Positions 11,908-23,890 of a stretch of DNA of 64,000 bases are shown piece by piece (positions within the stretch are counted from its first letter, which is position 1; the number at the start of each line of letters is the position of its first letter). The stretch covers positions 37,002,329-37,066,328 of the forward strand of contig NW_023601212.1 of assembly GCF_014898055.3 (NCBI RefSeq). The letters are read 5' to 3'. The position numbers and the translations under genes were made by a program. The notes under the pieces are model-generated. The model was not told the origin of the DNA, did not search any database, and was given only the letters and a program-made list of their open reading frames with translations. The stretch comes from Talpa occidentalis (Eukaryota > Chordata > Mammalia > Eulipotyphla > Talpidae).

Positions 11908-11989
11908 CTATTTGAAAATAAATATATTTTAAATGGTTATGTTTCAGATTTTTTTTCTATTTTTTACATCATTGTTCATTTTTAAACAA

Positions 11990-12632
11990 TATTTGCTTCT
12001 CTCTACCCCCTCAGGTGTAGACCCCACAGAATTGCCTTCACCAATGCACCCGTGCACCACACCATAGTTCTCTATGCTCCTCCCTCTAAACCCTCTCCCT
12101 CCTCCTCCCCTGCAGTATGTCTCTGGTTTATAATTGTCTATTTTTGCTTTGTTGTATTTTGTATTATTATTATTTTTTACACTGATGTCTTATTTGGTTC
12201 CCCTATACTCCTGTTATAAGTGAAACCATCCAATATTTTTCTTTTTCCTTCTGACTTATTTCACTGAGCATAATTCCTTCTAGCTCCATCCATGTTGCCA
12301 CTAATGGCATGAGTTTATCTTTTTTGATTGCTGAATAATATTCCATTGTGTATATATACCACATCTTCCTGATCCAGTCATCTGTTTTTGGGCATTTGGG
12401 TTGTTTCCAGGTTTTAACTATTGTAAATAGTGCTGCAATAAACATAGGGGTACAGGTGCTCTTTTGCATCAATGTTTTTGTGTCCTTTGGGTAGATCCCT
12501 AGTAGTGGAATTGCTGGGTCATATGGTAGCTCCATTTTTAGCAGACTGAGGAACCTCCAGACAGCTTTCCATAGTGGTTGGACCAGTTTGCATGCCCACA
12601 AGCAATGTAGGAGAGTTCCATGATGTATTTTT
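11990..12632 (-). mobile_element. 5'-truncated L1 (ORF2 end and 3' UTR)
   Basis: Minus-strand translation at 12203-12600 gives the L1 ORF2 C-terminus (phrases [14 protein letters not shown] and [17 protein letters not shown]), followed by a pyrimidine-rich (plus strand) 3' UTR at 11990-12180. The 3' UTR differs from that of the young L1 but resembles 19775-19947, so it is another subfamily. Confidence 0.88.
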
Positions 12633-13431
12633 TTTTTTCCACAAAATTCAATTGTTTCCAAAAGCAAGTACCATCCTCCATTAAACTCAAGAATTTAAGA
12701 CTGAAATGTTTTAAATTCTTACGTTAAGAACAATATTACTCAAGAGTCTATGTTCAATTAATGTTAGCTGAATTATACTTATTTTTAAATATTTTTCTAA
12801 TAAACATTAAAATCCAGATGATGGTACAAATCCACCAGAAATTATGGAAAAAGTGACAGAAATCAGAAAAAAAATAAGGAAAATATTTTGGCATTTTTCT
12901 ATAAATAATTTATACTGCAATTAAAGCTAAATTTTAAAGTAATATATATCTACTAAGCTCTAATTTACAATTTAGGGCTTCTCATGTGATGTGAATCACA
13001 GAGAAAAAATATTCCATGCTGACTAAGAACACAAGGCCTCAGATCTTTACACTGGCAAAGAGGGAGACTCATGGCATAGAGAAGCCAGAAAGGGGCATGA
13101 CTGAGGCTTTAAAGCTATCAGAAAAATGCATACCTAAAAAATTAAGAAAAACCTCCCATCTCCAGCACAATCCCTAAATTCTGCTTTCCTCCCTATTTTA
13201 AGAACACAGGACAGATAATAGGTAAAAAGGCTGTTTTTACTCTTCTTGTGATTTATCAGCTAATGTAAAACTAGCTTCTAAATGGAGAAAGATCAAAGAA
13301 AGTAGCCCTGGAAGACTGAGGCTATAGAAAAAGGACCCTAAAGAGGAAAAGCCGATTTTCCAGCTACACAAAAAGTTAATGAAGTTAAATTCTTTCCAAT
13401 TTTATTAAAACACTCCAATGATAAGACTCAC

Positions 13432-13678
13432 CTGTTGCAGGAAGGCCACCAAAGTGCTGGTCCCCCACTTATCCAGCTTAGGTAGGTTGATATCTTTTAA
13501 GTACAAAACAAGTCGTTCACAATCTTTTGGTCTGTACACGCGACCTGTATTAGTGCTGATTACCATGCAAGTCTGGTTCAGCTTTTGCAGAAGATGCCTG
13601 GATGTAGTCTGTGCACTGCAGTGAACTGTAGCAATCTGAGTAGACCGGAGTTGGGAAAAGGCATACCTGAGCAGCATC
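13432..13678 (-). CDS. DYNC2H1: DYNC2H1 exon e19 (AAA3 Walker B, ~res. 2298-2380)
   Basis: 247 nt: one base plus 82 codons. It contains MLLRYAFSQLRSTQIATVHC, TGRVYRPKDCERLVLYLKD and INLPKLDKWGTSTLVAFLQQ, the AAA3 Walker B side. Acceptor CGTCTTTACAG, donor GTGAGT. The upstream intron (13679-14549) has a (TTAG)n microsatellite and nothing else. Confidence 0.97.
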
Positions 13679-13933
13679 CTGTAAAGACGTATGATACTTA
13701 ACTTTCATAATGCAACCAATAAAATACCTTTATATCAATATGAAATTTCTATTTTACAAATATTTCCATTTCTAAATTATGTATGATGATATTTAAGGGC
13801 AAAGTAGTAAACATGGATATGGTTTCCTTGGTTAAATTTCTAGTAAGGTACCTTTCTAACTTTCTAGACTGGTAAAAAAGCTATGCTTTGAGGTATCACT
13901 GGGACACTTTCAGAAAAAAACAACAATGCTCAG

Positions 13934-13934
<1 letters not shown>

Positions 13935-13979
<45 letters not shown>
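13935..13979. repeat. (TTAG)n microsatellite, about 11 units
   Basis: 45 bp of uninterrupted GTTA/TTAG repeat inside the intron between e18 and e19. Likely length-polymorphic. Confidence 0.97.
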
Positions 13980-14549
13980 CAGAAATAATTTAGTTGGTAA
14001 AAGATACCAATTCTGTTTCTGTACAGTTGAAATAAACAGGTGAAGGTATTAAGATCTCCAATTTAAAAAAAAAATTACTATGTATAGTATTTTTAAATTA
14101 CTACTTGAAATGTCAAACTAATAATGAATGACTCCTTTAAGAAACTACATTCAATAAGTCCTAAAAGTAGGATGAATTCCACTGAATTAAAAGGCATTTT
14201 GAAATTGCTAACATCAAAATTCATTTTTATAACTAAGCAAATAGTAATTTGTGGATATAGCTAAGGCACTTCTGTTTTTGTTGTGATTGTATGCACAGAT
14301 TATTATTAAGAGTGTCTCCTCAGATTGCTATCTTTCCATTTGAAAACACATAACCTGACAGAAAAAAGGATATAGTCCTCTCTATAGTCATACTATTTTT
14401 ATAAGTAGTAACAATGCAAAGAGTTCTCCGTGGAAACATAAATGTTGCTTTAACCAAAGAAAGGTAATAAAAGCTGGTAACATGTTTTTAAAGGACAGGA
14501 GAGAATAAATCCACAATGGGCACCTCAGTCAATATTTTCTTGCTCTTAC

Positions 14550-14809
14550 CCTTTGCCACATCCTTCTGGTCCTACAAGAATAAATGGCTGTTTAGTATGA
14601 GAACTTAACCAAGGTTTGACATAATCTAGACCTCGCTGCATGTCAGGAGTCTGAATGACAGGAAGAGTTTGTCCATTACTAAAATCATCAGCAGTCAGGT
14701 TTTCTGGCTTCTTCAGCATATAAGATGCTAACCGTCCTTTACTCAAGTCATAGTAAGTGTCCATTGGCTTGTGAGAGTCTGGAGGAGATTCCCGTGCCCA
14801 GTTAAAAAC
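14550..14809 (-). CDS. DYNC2H1: DYNC2H1 exon e18 (AAA3 P-loop, ~res. 2212-2298)
   Basis: 260 nt: 86 codons plus two bases of a Gly. It starts VFNWARESPPDSHKPMDTYY and ends with the AAA3 Walker A motif in PFILVGPEGCGKG. AAA3 nucleotide state gates motility in dyneins. Acceptor TTTTCTTCTTCAG, donor GTAAGA. The upstream intron (14810-17447) carries an L1 fragment at about 15410-16890. Confidence 0.98.
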
Positions 14810-15409
14810 CTGAAGAAGAAAAGATTGTATCAGGTTTTCACATATTCCAGAGTAGGTGAAATTTTAATTATAAAGTAAATGTCCCACAGTGAGTCATTTA
14901 TACTCAAAAAAAGGTTCACATACACTAAGCCTACTAAGTAGCCTTTATACAAAAGTAAAACTTTGTCTCAAGTACTGTTCTCCAAATGATCATTTGAAAC
15001 AAATAAATGTCACCCAGGTTGCACATACAAGAAGATATAAATATATTCAACTATTAAATGCACTCCCACGAAAATTATATTACAAATTACACAATGTAGG
15101 ACTCCTAATCCCTTCATGTTCACCATAGTCTGGTATAACCCATTCCAATGTTGTCACCACTGCTCTCAATCTTTTACTCCTCTTCTAACATTGAAAACTG
15201 TTATTTGTGCATATAGACAACAGAGAGTTGGTCCCTGATGTAAATTTGAAACACCTTTCTTCTGAAATTTAGCAAAAGAATGCCTGCTCAAAAGTAGCAT
15301 ATAATATGGCATCAAGTGGTTAATGAAGAGAATATTGCAGAAGAGACAACAGAATGGCAAAGGAAAGGGAAACAGAGTAGAGAAAACAAAAAATGATGGC
15401 ATAAAAGAA

Positions 15410-16890
15410 ACAAAATAGTCAAAGCTCTCCTTAGAAAGAGAATGGCAGTATCACATTCCCAGACTTCAAACTATGCTACAAAGCCATAATAATTAAAATA
15501 GTACGGTACTAGAACAAAAACAGACACACATAATAATGGAATTGAATAGAAAACCCAGAAATAAACACACATATTTATAGATAACTAATCTTTGACAAAG
15601 GAGCAAAGAATAGGTAATGGAATTAGGACAGTGTGTTCAATAAATGGTGCTGGGAAAACTGGACTGCTACATGCAAAAAATGCAACTATACTACTACCTC
15701 AAACCATGCACAAAAATCAATTCAAAATGGATAAAAGAATTGAACATAAGCCCTGAAGCCATAAAGTATATAGAAGAAAATACAGGCAAAACACTACATA
15801 ACATACATCTCAGCAACATCTTTAAAGACACATCCCCAAAAGCAAAGAAAGTGAAGGAAAAGATAAACAACTGGGATCACATCAAACTGTACAGCAAAAG
15901 AGACACTAACCAAAACAAAGAGACACCCTACTCATTGGGAAAAGTTTTTGCATACATACAACTGATAAAGAACTGATCACAAAGATCTACAAAGAGCTCA
16001 TATAATTCAACAAAAACAAAGTAAACAACCCAGTCAAAAATTGGGCTAAAAAGACACTTCTCCTAAGAGGAATGCAAATGGCCAACAGGTATATGAAACA
16101 ATGTTCAATATCACTTATAATCAGGGAAATGCAAATCAAAACCACAATAAGATACCACCTTACACCAGTGAAAATAGCACACATTTAAAAAACAGGCAAC
16201 AACAAATGTTGTCAAGGATGTGGAGAAAAAGGAACTCTCCTACACAGCTAGTGGGAGTGCAAACTATGGAAACCTATGTGGAGGTTCCTCAAACTACTAA
16301 AAATGGAGCTACCATATGACCCATCAATTCTACTCTGAGGAATCTACTCAAAGGACACAAAAGCATTAATTCAAAAGGATACCTGCACTTTACAATAGGT
16401 AAGATATGGAAACAATCCAAATGCCCAAAAATAGATAACTGGATCAAGAAGACATGGTATGTATATATATACTGGAATACTATTCAGCAATCAAAAAAAG
16501 ATAAACTCCATTCACAGCAACATGGATGGAGCTAGAAAGGATTATGCTCAGTGAAATAAGCCAAGCCAGACAGAAAAATAAAAGTATCTGATGGTTTCAC
16601 TTATAGGAGGAATATAGGGGAACCAAATAAGAGATTGGGAAAAAAAATCAATAATATTAAATTAAATTAAAAAAAAACAAAATTAGCATGCAATGATAAG
16701 TCAGAGACATTACGTGAGGGAGGGGAGGAAAAGGGTCAAAACAGGGGCGAGAAGAGCATGAGTGACTATAGTGATGTTTCATGGGTAAACTGGTAGTGGG
16801 AATTTTATGGGGAATACACCTAAAAAGAGAAAGCATACAAACAAAAATGAACAATGACTTAAAAAATATATATATATGAAGAAAAAAATG
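15410..16890 (+). mobile_element. 5'-truncated L1, decayed
   Basis: About 1.5 kb of L1 ORF2 from the thumb/C-terminal region (phrases [20 protein letters not shown] near 15710, then the Cys-rich region near 16200) and a 3' UTR at 16600-16860, with several frameshifts and stops. The 3' UTR resembles that of the 23713-23890 fragment. Confidence 0.88.
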
Positions 16891-17447
16891 GAAGAAGGGC
16901 AGGAACAGAACGTTGGTCCCAACCAAGAGGAATTCATGTTCAATTATTTCAACATAGGCAAATAGAAAGAAATCCCTTAATATGTAAAATTCAGCTTTTT
17001 AAACAACTTGACTAGAACACACCTTTATTTTTTTTAAAAAATATGTATAATTATTAATCTATCTTTGCATTCCTTATTATTAAAACTATTCTGGTTAAAC
17101 AAATGATTACAAAAAATTATCCTAAGTCAAAAATTAATTTAAAAATTACAATATTCAAACAGCAAAGATTCAAAAATGTCTAACAGGAAAGATATAGTCC
17201 AAATTGTAGACTATTAAAACAAGATTTTATAAAATTTTAATATAAATTATCATAAACTATTTCAAAGGAGAGAATAAGTATATAAATAAATGTGTTTATA
17301 TAGAAATCTATAAATATATTTTCTCTATTGAATACTTAATTTCAAAATTTATAAGTTCTAATTATAAGTCACTATATTTTGGCAGTTAAGACAAAATGAA
17401 AATTAAAGAAAAATGTTGACCAAATATAGGTGTTAAAGATGTATTAC

Positions 17448-17603
17448 CTCTTTAGTGAATTCCAGACGTGATTTCATATTCAGATTCCCACCAAGTCCCC
17501 TTGTGAGATTAATAATAAACTGATCATGATCTTTGCAACAATGTAGATGAGATAAACCATTCATCACAGTTCCAACCAAACTGGTTTCTACCACATAGTC
17601 ATT
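17448..17603 (-). CDS. DYNC2H1: DYNC2H1 exon e17 (AAA2-AAA3, ~res. 2160-2211)
   Basis: 156 nt, 52 codons, phase 0 at both ends: NDYVVETSLVGTVMNGLSHL to MKSRLEFTKE. Acceptor TTTTAATCAACAG, donor GTAATA. The upstream intron (17604-20699) holds a SINE at 18127, a 33-bp minisatellite and an L1 3' fragment; 18990-19770 and 19950-20699 show no gene. Confidence 0.96.
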
Positions 17604-18126
17604 CTGTTGATTAAAATCCATGATAAAGACAAACGTAATATCAACCATTTAACTGAGACCTATGCATATTGTTGTTCACATATATTTTCAAAGATTATCT
17701 TTAAAATTATCCTTTTATTCAAGTTGTAGAATAGATTTCATTTAATTTATACATGTAAACTATGAAAACCAAAGACAATCATAAAAACACAATTATATAT
17801 TTCTGGCTGTAAATGCCTCAGTCCTCACATGGATATATGGTTTGTTTACCTCCTAAACCTAAGCAGGCTTACATGAAAAAAGACTTGAAACTTTCTCTCT
17901 AAGCAGAATTTTAAAATGAAACTTTGGACAGAGGTATTGCAGATAATTTTGATCTGTAGGAATCTGGAGCCCCTATGTAACTCCTGGGGAATTAGGCGAG
18001 GAGTGTTCTCCTTTGTATAAGAATTTACTGAGAATAAATTATGGATAAGGATGTACATGTGGTTGTGAGTATTTTTTAAAAAGGTGAATTAACCAGAGTA
18101 CTTGTTTTCAAGAAACTCAAGTCTAG

Positions 18127-18392
18127 GGCCTCCCTGGTGGCTCATGGGGTTAAGATGCAACCTATGAAGCTGTCCAACCTCTTCAGCACAAATTTGATCC
18201 CACGCCAGCCAGGGAGCAACCCACATGGCACGGCAGACCTCTTCTGACTCACCTGCTGCTCCCCTCAGCAATGTACTTCGGGCAATCTGCCTGTTCTGCT
18301 CTCCACTCTCTCTGGTGAATCTTCTCACCTCCCACCCCCCCACGCCTCTGGCCTGTACCCCAGTTCTTGTATACATAAATTAAAAAAAAAAA
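18127..18392 (+). mobile_element. tRNA-derived SINE
   Basis: Full copy with an A13 tail, flanked by AAACTCAAGTCTAG at 18113-18126 and 18393-18406. It is inserted in an old repeat-like stretch (18080-18640) that I could not name. Confidence 0.93.
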
Positions 18393-18638
18393 AAACTCAA
18401 GTCTAGTAGAATAGATGGGTTACAAGTTGTGGTAAGAACTTACAGAGCAACAGAGCAGTGTTGTGAGAAAGGGTAACTCAAAGCAAGGACTCAAGGCCTC
18501 TTTGGAAAAGGCAACAATTCAGCTAACATCTGAAGGATGTCATATGCTGAGAGTAGTGCACATGCAAAGGTAAGCCATTCAAGGAAAAGAAAGTAAAAGA
18601 GTGGCTGAGTAAGCAAAAAAGTGTTTAAGTCAGAGAGA

Positions 18639-18732
18639 CAGGTAAGCGTCAAACTGCAGATTTGTATGAAGCAGGCAAGCGTCAAACTGCAGACTTGTAT
18701 GAGGCAGGTAAGCGTCAAACTGCAGACTTGTA
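18639..18732. repeat. 33-bp minisatellite, about 2.9 copies
   Basis: Units start at 18641, 18674 and 18707 (GGTAAGCGTC / GGCAAGCGTC / GGTAAGCGTC) and share AAGCGTCAAACTGCAGA. Since 33 is a multiple of three, it makes an 11-residue repeat in a chance minus-strand ORF. Confidence 0.95.
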
Positions 18733-19774
18733 TATGCCATGGTAAGAAGTAAAAATTTTATTTTCACTGCCTTTAAAGTGTTTCTAATTAAAATAATCCA
18801 ATTTTCATTGGTTTACAAAAAAAAATCACTCTACCTGCAAAATAAAATATTTAGAAAAACAGAGAAATGGGAGGAAGAGCAGGTAAAGGGAGGAGATAGG
18901 TAGAAATGCAGCTGTTTAGGTCATGCAAAAGGTTCTAAGGCTTTAAAGGTAAGGTAAAGAAAACCCACAGATTATCTTCTAGATTGATTTGTTACCTTAA
19001 TACAAGAAAGTAAAGCTCTAAATTATAAGTAAAATTTATCATTTGACTAGAGCAGTCATAATGGTTATATGTCTCAGAATATGGTGAGCAAAGTACAGGA
19101 AAAAAAGGAACAAATACTCAACACACAAAAAAATTATAACTCAAAATAGAATCAGTTTATTTCTAACTGAATCTCTGGTATCCAATTAATGGATGACAAT
19201 TTTATCTGGTCATCATTTCAAAAATCACAGACTTATATATATCAATATACTCCATTTAGTGTTATAGATGTCATTCTAACATTAACAGCATGCACGCAGA
19301 TGACATCAAGCTATTCTCATTGGAGATAATTATTAGGCTCTGTATGTTTTAATAAAAAACTAACATATTTACTGAAATGGTGTGGCAATGTAGGCATCAG
19401 GCAATTAATTGAGCATCTATGTCCTTATTCACTTATTACTCTGTCTGTGACTACCATACTAGGCTCTGGGGATACAACCAGGAATAAGACAAGCATGATC
19501 CTTGCTCTCAAGGTGCTTACAGTTGAAAGACGTATTACTGCAGAAGCACAAGCTCAATCAGACTGAAAGCTGGCAGTTCTTTCCCTGAGACCTTCAGAGA
19601 ACCTATCTCATTTGTACCATTTCATCACAAATTCCTAGTTCTCCATCTTTCAAAAATTCAGGACAGAAAGATTGAGAAAATTAAAGTGAGATATACATTT
19701 CTATACATGTCTTGCTCAAGTTGAAAGTATTGACTCTAAAGCAAGTTCAGATTAACAATCAGATACTTTTTTTT

Positions 19775-19947
19775 TTTTACACACATCTTTTTTTTTTCAG
19801 CATATATACTTTATTTTTTTTTATATACAATATTTGCTTTCCCCCACCCCCTCAGATTGAGTCCCCATAGAATTTCCTTCCCCAAGGCACCTGTGCACCA
19901 TCACCAGTCCTCTGTGCTCCTCTCTTTCTTCCTCCCCTGCAGTATAC
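19775..19947 (-). mobile_element. L1 3' UTR fragment
   Basis: On the plus strand: a T-rich start (the poly-A tail), then CAATATTTGCTTTCCCCCACC, CCCCTCAGATTGAGTCCCCA and CTCCCCTGCAGTAT. It aligns by eye with 11985-12118 (same L1 subfamily). Very short, 5'-truncated within the 3' UTR. Confidence 0.75.
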
Positions 19948-20699
19948 TTTTAAAAAAATTCACTGGTATTTGTACATTTTTTATGTGTACCTCTTTCACA
20001 AAATACATAAAAGAGAAGCCAACAAAACTGAAAAAATCAAGTTAAAATATCTGAAAACCCTCAATTATCTCACTTATATGCTAAACTTTTATTCATGCTT
20101 CAAGTTCAAAATTAGGTGTGACCTCACTCATATTTCTTCTAAAAGACAGAAATACACTCTTTATCTGTTGCATTGTGATTTTCTTCTTACATGTTGTTTT
20201 CTTCCATCAGACAAACTCTTCTTAATGAAAGGGATTGTGTATATTTTGATATATGTTAAATATTCAATAAATTGTTGTTTAAAAAGAAATCTTTCCAACA
20301 ATATTGCAAGTAACTTAACATCCTTTTTCAACTTTAGTATTAACTTGATATTGTTTTTAGCATAATATATGCAGGCATTTAGTGACATAGTAAAAGATGA
20401 CAGCAGGTGGTTTTGTTAATAAAAATTATAAAGTCACTCCAATATTTAAAATTGTAGATAAGCAATGCAAAGAACTGTGTATAGGAGAACTAGAGTGTCT
20501 TTACACAAATAACAAGTTATGCTCTGAAACCTAGCAGGACAGCAATGAAGACAGCTGCCTCTCACTCCACCCCATTTTACAGCAAAGCTCCACTAAAAGG
20601 TTATATGGAGACATATACATTAACAACGTGTAAGCACTACTCTCAATCATTATACCTCCTGACAAAATGATTAGCTGTGAAAACTTATGCTTAACTTAC

Positions 20700-20829
20700 C
20701 TGCTTTAGAACCCACTGTAAAGCTTTTTCAAAATAATCTCCAATCCAGTTTTCAAGATTATGTCTGTATTTAGATGGCTGATTCCTCAACCAAGATTTTA
20801 TCAGAGAGTTAATATCTGTCTCTTCATCA
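20700..20829 (-). CDS. DYNC2H1: DYNC2H1 exon e16 (AAA2 end, ~res. 2116-2159)
   Basis: 130 nt: one base plus 43 codons, DEETDINSLIKSWLRNQPSK to FEKALQWVLKQ. Acceptor ATCTGTTTCAG, donor GTAAGT. The upstream intron (20830-21453) is AT-rich and I see nothing in it. Confidence 0.96.
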
Positions 20830-21453
20830 CTGAAACAGATTAACACAAACACATTAGAAATTAGTAGCAAAAAATTGCAAATTTATTTTCAAATTAAATT
20901 GCTGCTCCTGTACTACACATGTATTTTATCTGCCAATAAACTACAGTTAACTTTACTTTTGTATATGTATGTGTACATATTAATTTCTTTTACATCTATA
21001 TATACTTCATTTTCTACAAATCTAATAAATCCCATATATATTATTATAAAAATGAATGAAATAATTACATCTCTACAGGTTAGCAAAATAGTGGTCTAAA
21101 CACTTCCTACTCAAAATATAATGTGCCTACTAGAAGTATAGAACCCCAAGTCCCCACTCTATCCACCAACACACCATAAAAATATTTTTATTTTAATAAG
21201 ATCCTTGGGGAATCAAATGCATATTAGAGCTTAAGAAACACTGCATCTTAATGCAATCTTTAAAAATATATATTTCTTTTTTTCTATCCCATAAGAAATT
21301 AGCTACCTAAATTCCATGGCACTATTAAAACTCGAAGATCCTCTGAAAGTAAAATATAATTGTTTTAGTAAAACAATTATGAGTAATATTTGATGATTGA
21401 AATTAAATATTGATAAACTATTCATAATTATAGAAAATATTCTAGTAAATTAC

Positions 21454-21661
21454 CTGAGGAAGATCATTCCCATTCTAGATATTGTAGCTGGTGAGGCACA
21501 ACTTAAATCATGAGTTTCAAATACAAAGTTAACATTTGGACCAAACTGAATTCTTTCTCCACTGGGCATAGTGAGTAGTCGATTATCATCCAGAACAGAA
21601 TTCAGAGATTCTATCCATTCAGGGTCAATATCACCATCACATATTATCCATGAGGTGACAT
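21454..21661 (-). CDS. DYNC2H1: DYNC2H1 exon e15 (AAA2 Walker B, ~res. 2047-2116)
   Basis: 208 nt with split codons at both ends. It encodes [20 protein letters not shown] (Walker B-like, DGDID), [17 protein letters not shown] and [20 protein letters not shown], the classic AAA2 sensor and arginine-finger segment. Acceptor TTTGAATAG, donor GTAATT. The upstream intron (21662-22352) holds a SINE next to a 27-bp tandem duplication. Confidence 0.98.
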
Positions 21662-21720
21662 CTATTCAAACCAAAAACAATGGAGATGGCATGAAAATAC
21701 ATGCAGTGATAACAATTTAA

Positions 21721-21774
21721 AAATAAGGAATAAAATAATCAAGATATAAATAAGGAATAAAATAATCAAGATAT
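21721..21774. repeat. 27-bp perfect tandem duplication
   Basis: AAATAAGGAATAAAATAATC... occurs twice head-to-tail (21721-21747 and 21748-21774), ending exactly where a 5'-truncated SINE begins. Confidence 0.95.
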
Positions 21775-22005
21775 CACCAGCCACTGAAGCATAAGTTAGA
21801 TCCCTGGCCAGGGAGATATCCCAAATGGCACAGCAGACCTCTCCTGTCTCTCCCGCTGCTCCCCTCAGCAGTGTATTTCATTAGATCAGCCTGTTCTGCT
21901 CCCCACTCTGTCTCTGGCGAATTCTCTCACACCCTGCACCTCTAGCCTACATCCCAGTTCTTACATGCATAAATAAGTAAATATTATAAATCTTAAAAAA
22001 AAAAA
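21775..22005 (+). mobile_element. 5'-truncated tRNA-derived SINE
   Basis: Starts inside the tRNA-related head (CACCAGCCACTGAAGCATAA) and runs through the body to the A-rich tail. About 55 bp of the head are missing. Confidence 0.88.
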
Positions 22006-22352
22006 CTGTCATCTTGCTTACTTATGAGGCATTATGATGTCAATTCAGCAAAGATTTTATATTTATTCAGCAAATCAACAAAGATTTTATATATAAATAT
22101 TCAGCCAATTAAACCAGTTGTGAATTACAATTCACCTAGATTACTATGAGTTTCTATAATAATAAAAAGCTGCTATGGAGCATAGATCAAAATGGTAGCA
22201 CATCTTGGGCCTCTTCAAAGTAAAATACCAATGTACATCATTAGGCAGTTTACAGTCATGTATAAGACTTGATAAGAACATCATTTCAAACAAGTTCTAT
22301 CATCCTCTAAAAATCATTAAATAAAACAATGAATCACCCAGCAGAGACCAAC

Positions 22353-22617
22353 CTTGCGGTTCTCGAACTACTTGGCGAGCACTATTTGTCAAAACACCAT
22401 CAGACCATTCCCTTGTGTCCATGTCAATATGGCCTAGTAGTTGATGTCTAGGCATAGCTTTGGGATTCATAGTATATTGTTTCACCACTTTGCCAATTTT
22501 ACAAAGTGCCGCCCTTAACATTCTCCAAAGAGTTGATTTCCCAGCACCACTTGGACCAACAATAACAACTCCCATCCTCTGGCATAGCTGTTCATGCAGT
22601 TCTAAAGCCTTTTTGAT
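22353..22617 (-). CDS. DYNC2H1: DYNC2H1 exon e14 (AAA2 P-loop, ~res. 1959-2047)
   Basis: 265 nt: 88 codons plus one base. It holds the AAA2 Walker A motif in MGVVIVGPSGAGKSTLWRML, followed by VVKQYTMNPKAMPRHQLLGH and DMDTREWSDGVLTNSARQVV. AAA2 in dyneins binds ATP without fast hydrolysis. Acceptor TTTTCTGCTAG, donor GTTGGT. The upstream intron (22618-24563) holds a SINE and an L1 fragment split by another SINE. Confidence 0.98.
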
Positions 22618-22813
22618 CTAGCAGAAAAAAACAATAACAACACATAAACACACACATGGTTTATAGTGTTCAATCATACATTCATTCTCTCATTCTATAA
22701 CAGTTGCTCTATTCCAAACATATAAATTAAACTTTGGTTTCTTTAGTAAAACATAAAGCTTTAAGTAAAAGGATACTTAAATAAATCTTAACAGATTTAG
22801 AATGTGTCCTTTA

Positions 22814-23077
22814 GGGCCTCCCTGGTGGCGCAGACAGTTGAGTGCCACACTGTGAAGCTGTCTGCAGCACAGGTTCGATCCCTGGCCGGCCGACGAGGGT
22901 CCCACATGGTGCGCAGACCTCTCCTGCCAAGCCCGCTGCTCCCCTCAGCAGTGTATTTCGTCATTCTGCCCGTTCTGTTCCCCACTCTGTCTCTGGTGAT
23001 TCCGCTCACCCTCCCACGCATCTGACCTGTACCCCGGTTCTTGTATAAAAATAAAAAATATTAAAAAAAAAAAAAAA
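22814..23077 (+). mobile_element. tRNA-derived SINE
   Basis: Full copy flanked by AGAATGTGTCCTTTA at 22799-22813 and 23078-23092. It sits directly against the 5' end of the following L1 fragment. Confidence 0.93.
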
Positions 23078-23091
23078 AGAATGTGTCCTTT

Positions 23092-23890
23092 AATATACCC
23101 AAAGGACACAAAAATACTAACTCAAAAGGAAACATGCATTCCCATGTTCATTGCAGCACTATTTACAATAGCAAAAAGATGGAAACAACCTAAATGCCCA
23201 AAAACAAATAACTAGATCAAGATGTGGCATTATACACAATGGACTACTACTCAGCAATAAAAAAGATTAACATGCCATTCACAGCAACATGGATCAAACT
23301 TAAAGGAATTATGCTCAGTGAAGTAAGACAGAAGGAAAAAGAAAAATATCAGATGGTTTCACTTATAGGAAGAACACAGGGAAACCATTCAAGGGATAAG
23401 GGAGAAAAAAAAGGCAAAACTAGCATACAAGGGCCTCCCCAGTGGCACAGTGGGTTGAGCACAGCGCTGTGAAACTGTCTGCAGCCTCTGCAGCATGGGT
23501 TCGATTCCCAGCCAGCCAGGGAGAAACCCACATGGCGCAGACCTCTCCTGCCTCGGCCACTCCTCCCCTCAGCAGTGTATTTCAGTCAATCCGCCTGTTC
23601 TGCTCCCCACTCTGTCTCTGGTGAATTCTCTCATCCTTCTATGCTTCTGGCCTGTACCCCAGTTCTTGTATAAATAAAAATAAATCTTTTTTAAAAAAAC
23701 TAGCTAACAAAGTATAAATCAGAAATATTCATCAGGGGAAGGGGAGGAATCAAAATGGGAGGGAAGCGTGGAAGAGTCCTGGTGATGGTCCGGGTGTCTT
23801 GGTGGTGGGAATTTTATAGGTAAAACACATGAGAGGAGAAATCAAACATTTTACAAAAATGAACAATGTAAAAATATATAAATAAAAATG
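23092..23890 (+). mobile_element. 5'-truncated L1, split by a SINE
   Basis: ORF2 C-terminus (IYPKD region through MDYYSAIKKI and MVSLIGR) and 3' UTR. It is interrupted at 23430-23697 by a younger SINE and resumes at about 23713. The flanking AAAACTAGCATACAA is repeated on the other side with small changes. Confidence 0.88.
23430..23697 (+). mobile_element. tRNA-derived SINE nested in L1
   Basis: Full copy from GGGCCTCCCCAGTGGCACAG to AATAAATCTTTTTTAAAAAA, inserted into the 3' part of the L1 fragment. Confidence 0.92.

Noticed and set aside
13935..13979. (TTAG)n as an interstitial telomere
   Set aside because: The vertebrate telomere unit is TTAGGG; this four-base unit is an ordinary microsatellite.
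18639..18732. CRISPR-like repeat array
   Set aside because: Units are directly adjacent without spacers and the genome is mammalian.
20875..21099. Small AT-rich ORFs in introns (also 15166-15402, 20161-20388, 57603-57839)
   Set aside because: Low-complexity hydrophobic readings of intron DNA without homology, splice support or codon bias.
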